A DNA stretch of 5,931 nucleotides from positions 1 to 5,931 of the forward strand of contig CAMPHP010000231.1 in assembly GCA_946885925.1 (NCBI GenBank). The letters run 5' to 3'. The DNA is from an uncultured Litorilinea sp. GTDB lineage: Bacteria > Chloroflexota > Anaerolineae > Caldilineales > Caldilineaceae. The translations under genes were made by a program, and so were the position numbers. This document shows, piece after piece, positions 5,906 to 5,931 of the stretch. Position 1 is the stretch's first letter, and the number at the start of each line of letters is the position of its first letter. A model generated the notes under the pieces. That model saw only the letters and a list, made by a program, of their open reading frames with translations, was not told the origin of the DNA and did not search any database.

Positions 5906-5931
5906 ATTGTTTTGTACCGGATTGTTTTGTA
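5906..5931. repeat. Two direct copies of ATTGTTTTGTA with 15-bp period, at the window edge
   Basis: ATTGTTTTGTA occurs at 5906-5916 and again at 5921-5931, separated by CCGG. The second copy touches the last base, so further units may lie outside. This is a non-coding AT-rich stretch after the FHA-like gene. It could be iteron-like binding sites, the start of a tandem repeat, or a local duplication. Confidence 0.6.

Noticed and set aside
2..5931. CRISPR array, tRNA genes, insertion sequences or toxin cargo
   Set aside because: Genes cover nearly all of the window; no spaced repeat series, cloverleaf, transposase or toxin domain was seen. The only direct repeat noted has two copies at the right edge.

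Overview
The window carries five genes, all on the + strand. They look like the baseplate part of a contractile phage-tail-like particle, most likely an extracellular contractile injection system (eCIS; Afp/PVC/MAC type), rather than a complete phage. The three-gene core is a gp25-like baseplate wedge protein (5' end outside the window), a 709-residue gp6/gpJ-like baseplate assembly protein, and a gpI-like tail protein. They are tightly packed: a 3-nt gap, then a 4-nt ATGA overlap. Sheath, tube, spike, AAA+ ATPase and toxin genes are not visible here and would be expected outside the window.

Downstream lie two accessory genes. The first (3783-4955) joins an N-terminal region resembling tail-associated proteins of eCIS loci to a C-terminal DUF4159-like, glutamine-amidotransferase-type fold. 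The second (5097-5861) has an FHA-like domain that seems to have lost its phosphopeptide-contacting residues, followed by an Ig-like beta domain. Their placement suggests particle-associated accessory or regulatory roles, but the sequence alone does not prove this.

Regulatory picture: genes 1-3 are almost certainly one transcript. A 59-nt gap with a small perfect hairpin precedes gene 4, and a 141-nt gap precedes gene 5. The longer gap holds an imperfect 12-pair hairpin, an inverted repeat CTGTCA/TGACAG, and a promoter-like pair GTGACA-N17-GATAAT close to the ATG. The FHA gene may therefore have its own control. The last 26 bases contain two copies of ATTGTTTTGTA separated by CCGG, cut off by the window edge.

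Organism: the moderate GC content, the eCIS-type TIGR02243/TIGR02242 proteins and the FHA and DUF4159 neighbours fit an environmental bacterium such as a Chloroflexota member. This is inferred from gene content and remembered family patterns; no phylogenetic marker is present. No tRNA, rRNA, CRISPR array or insertion sequence was seen.
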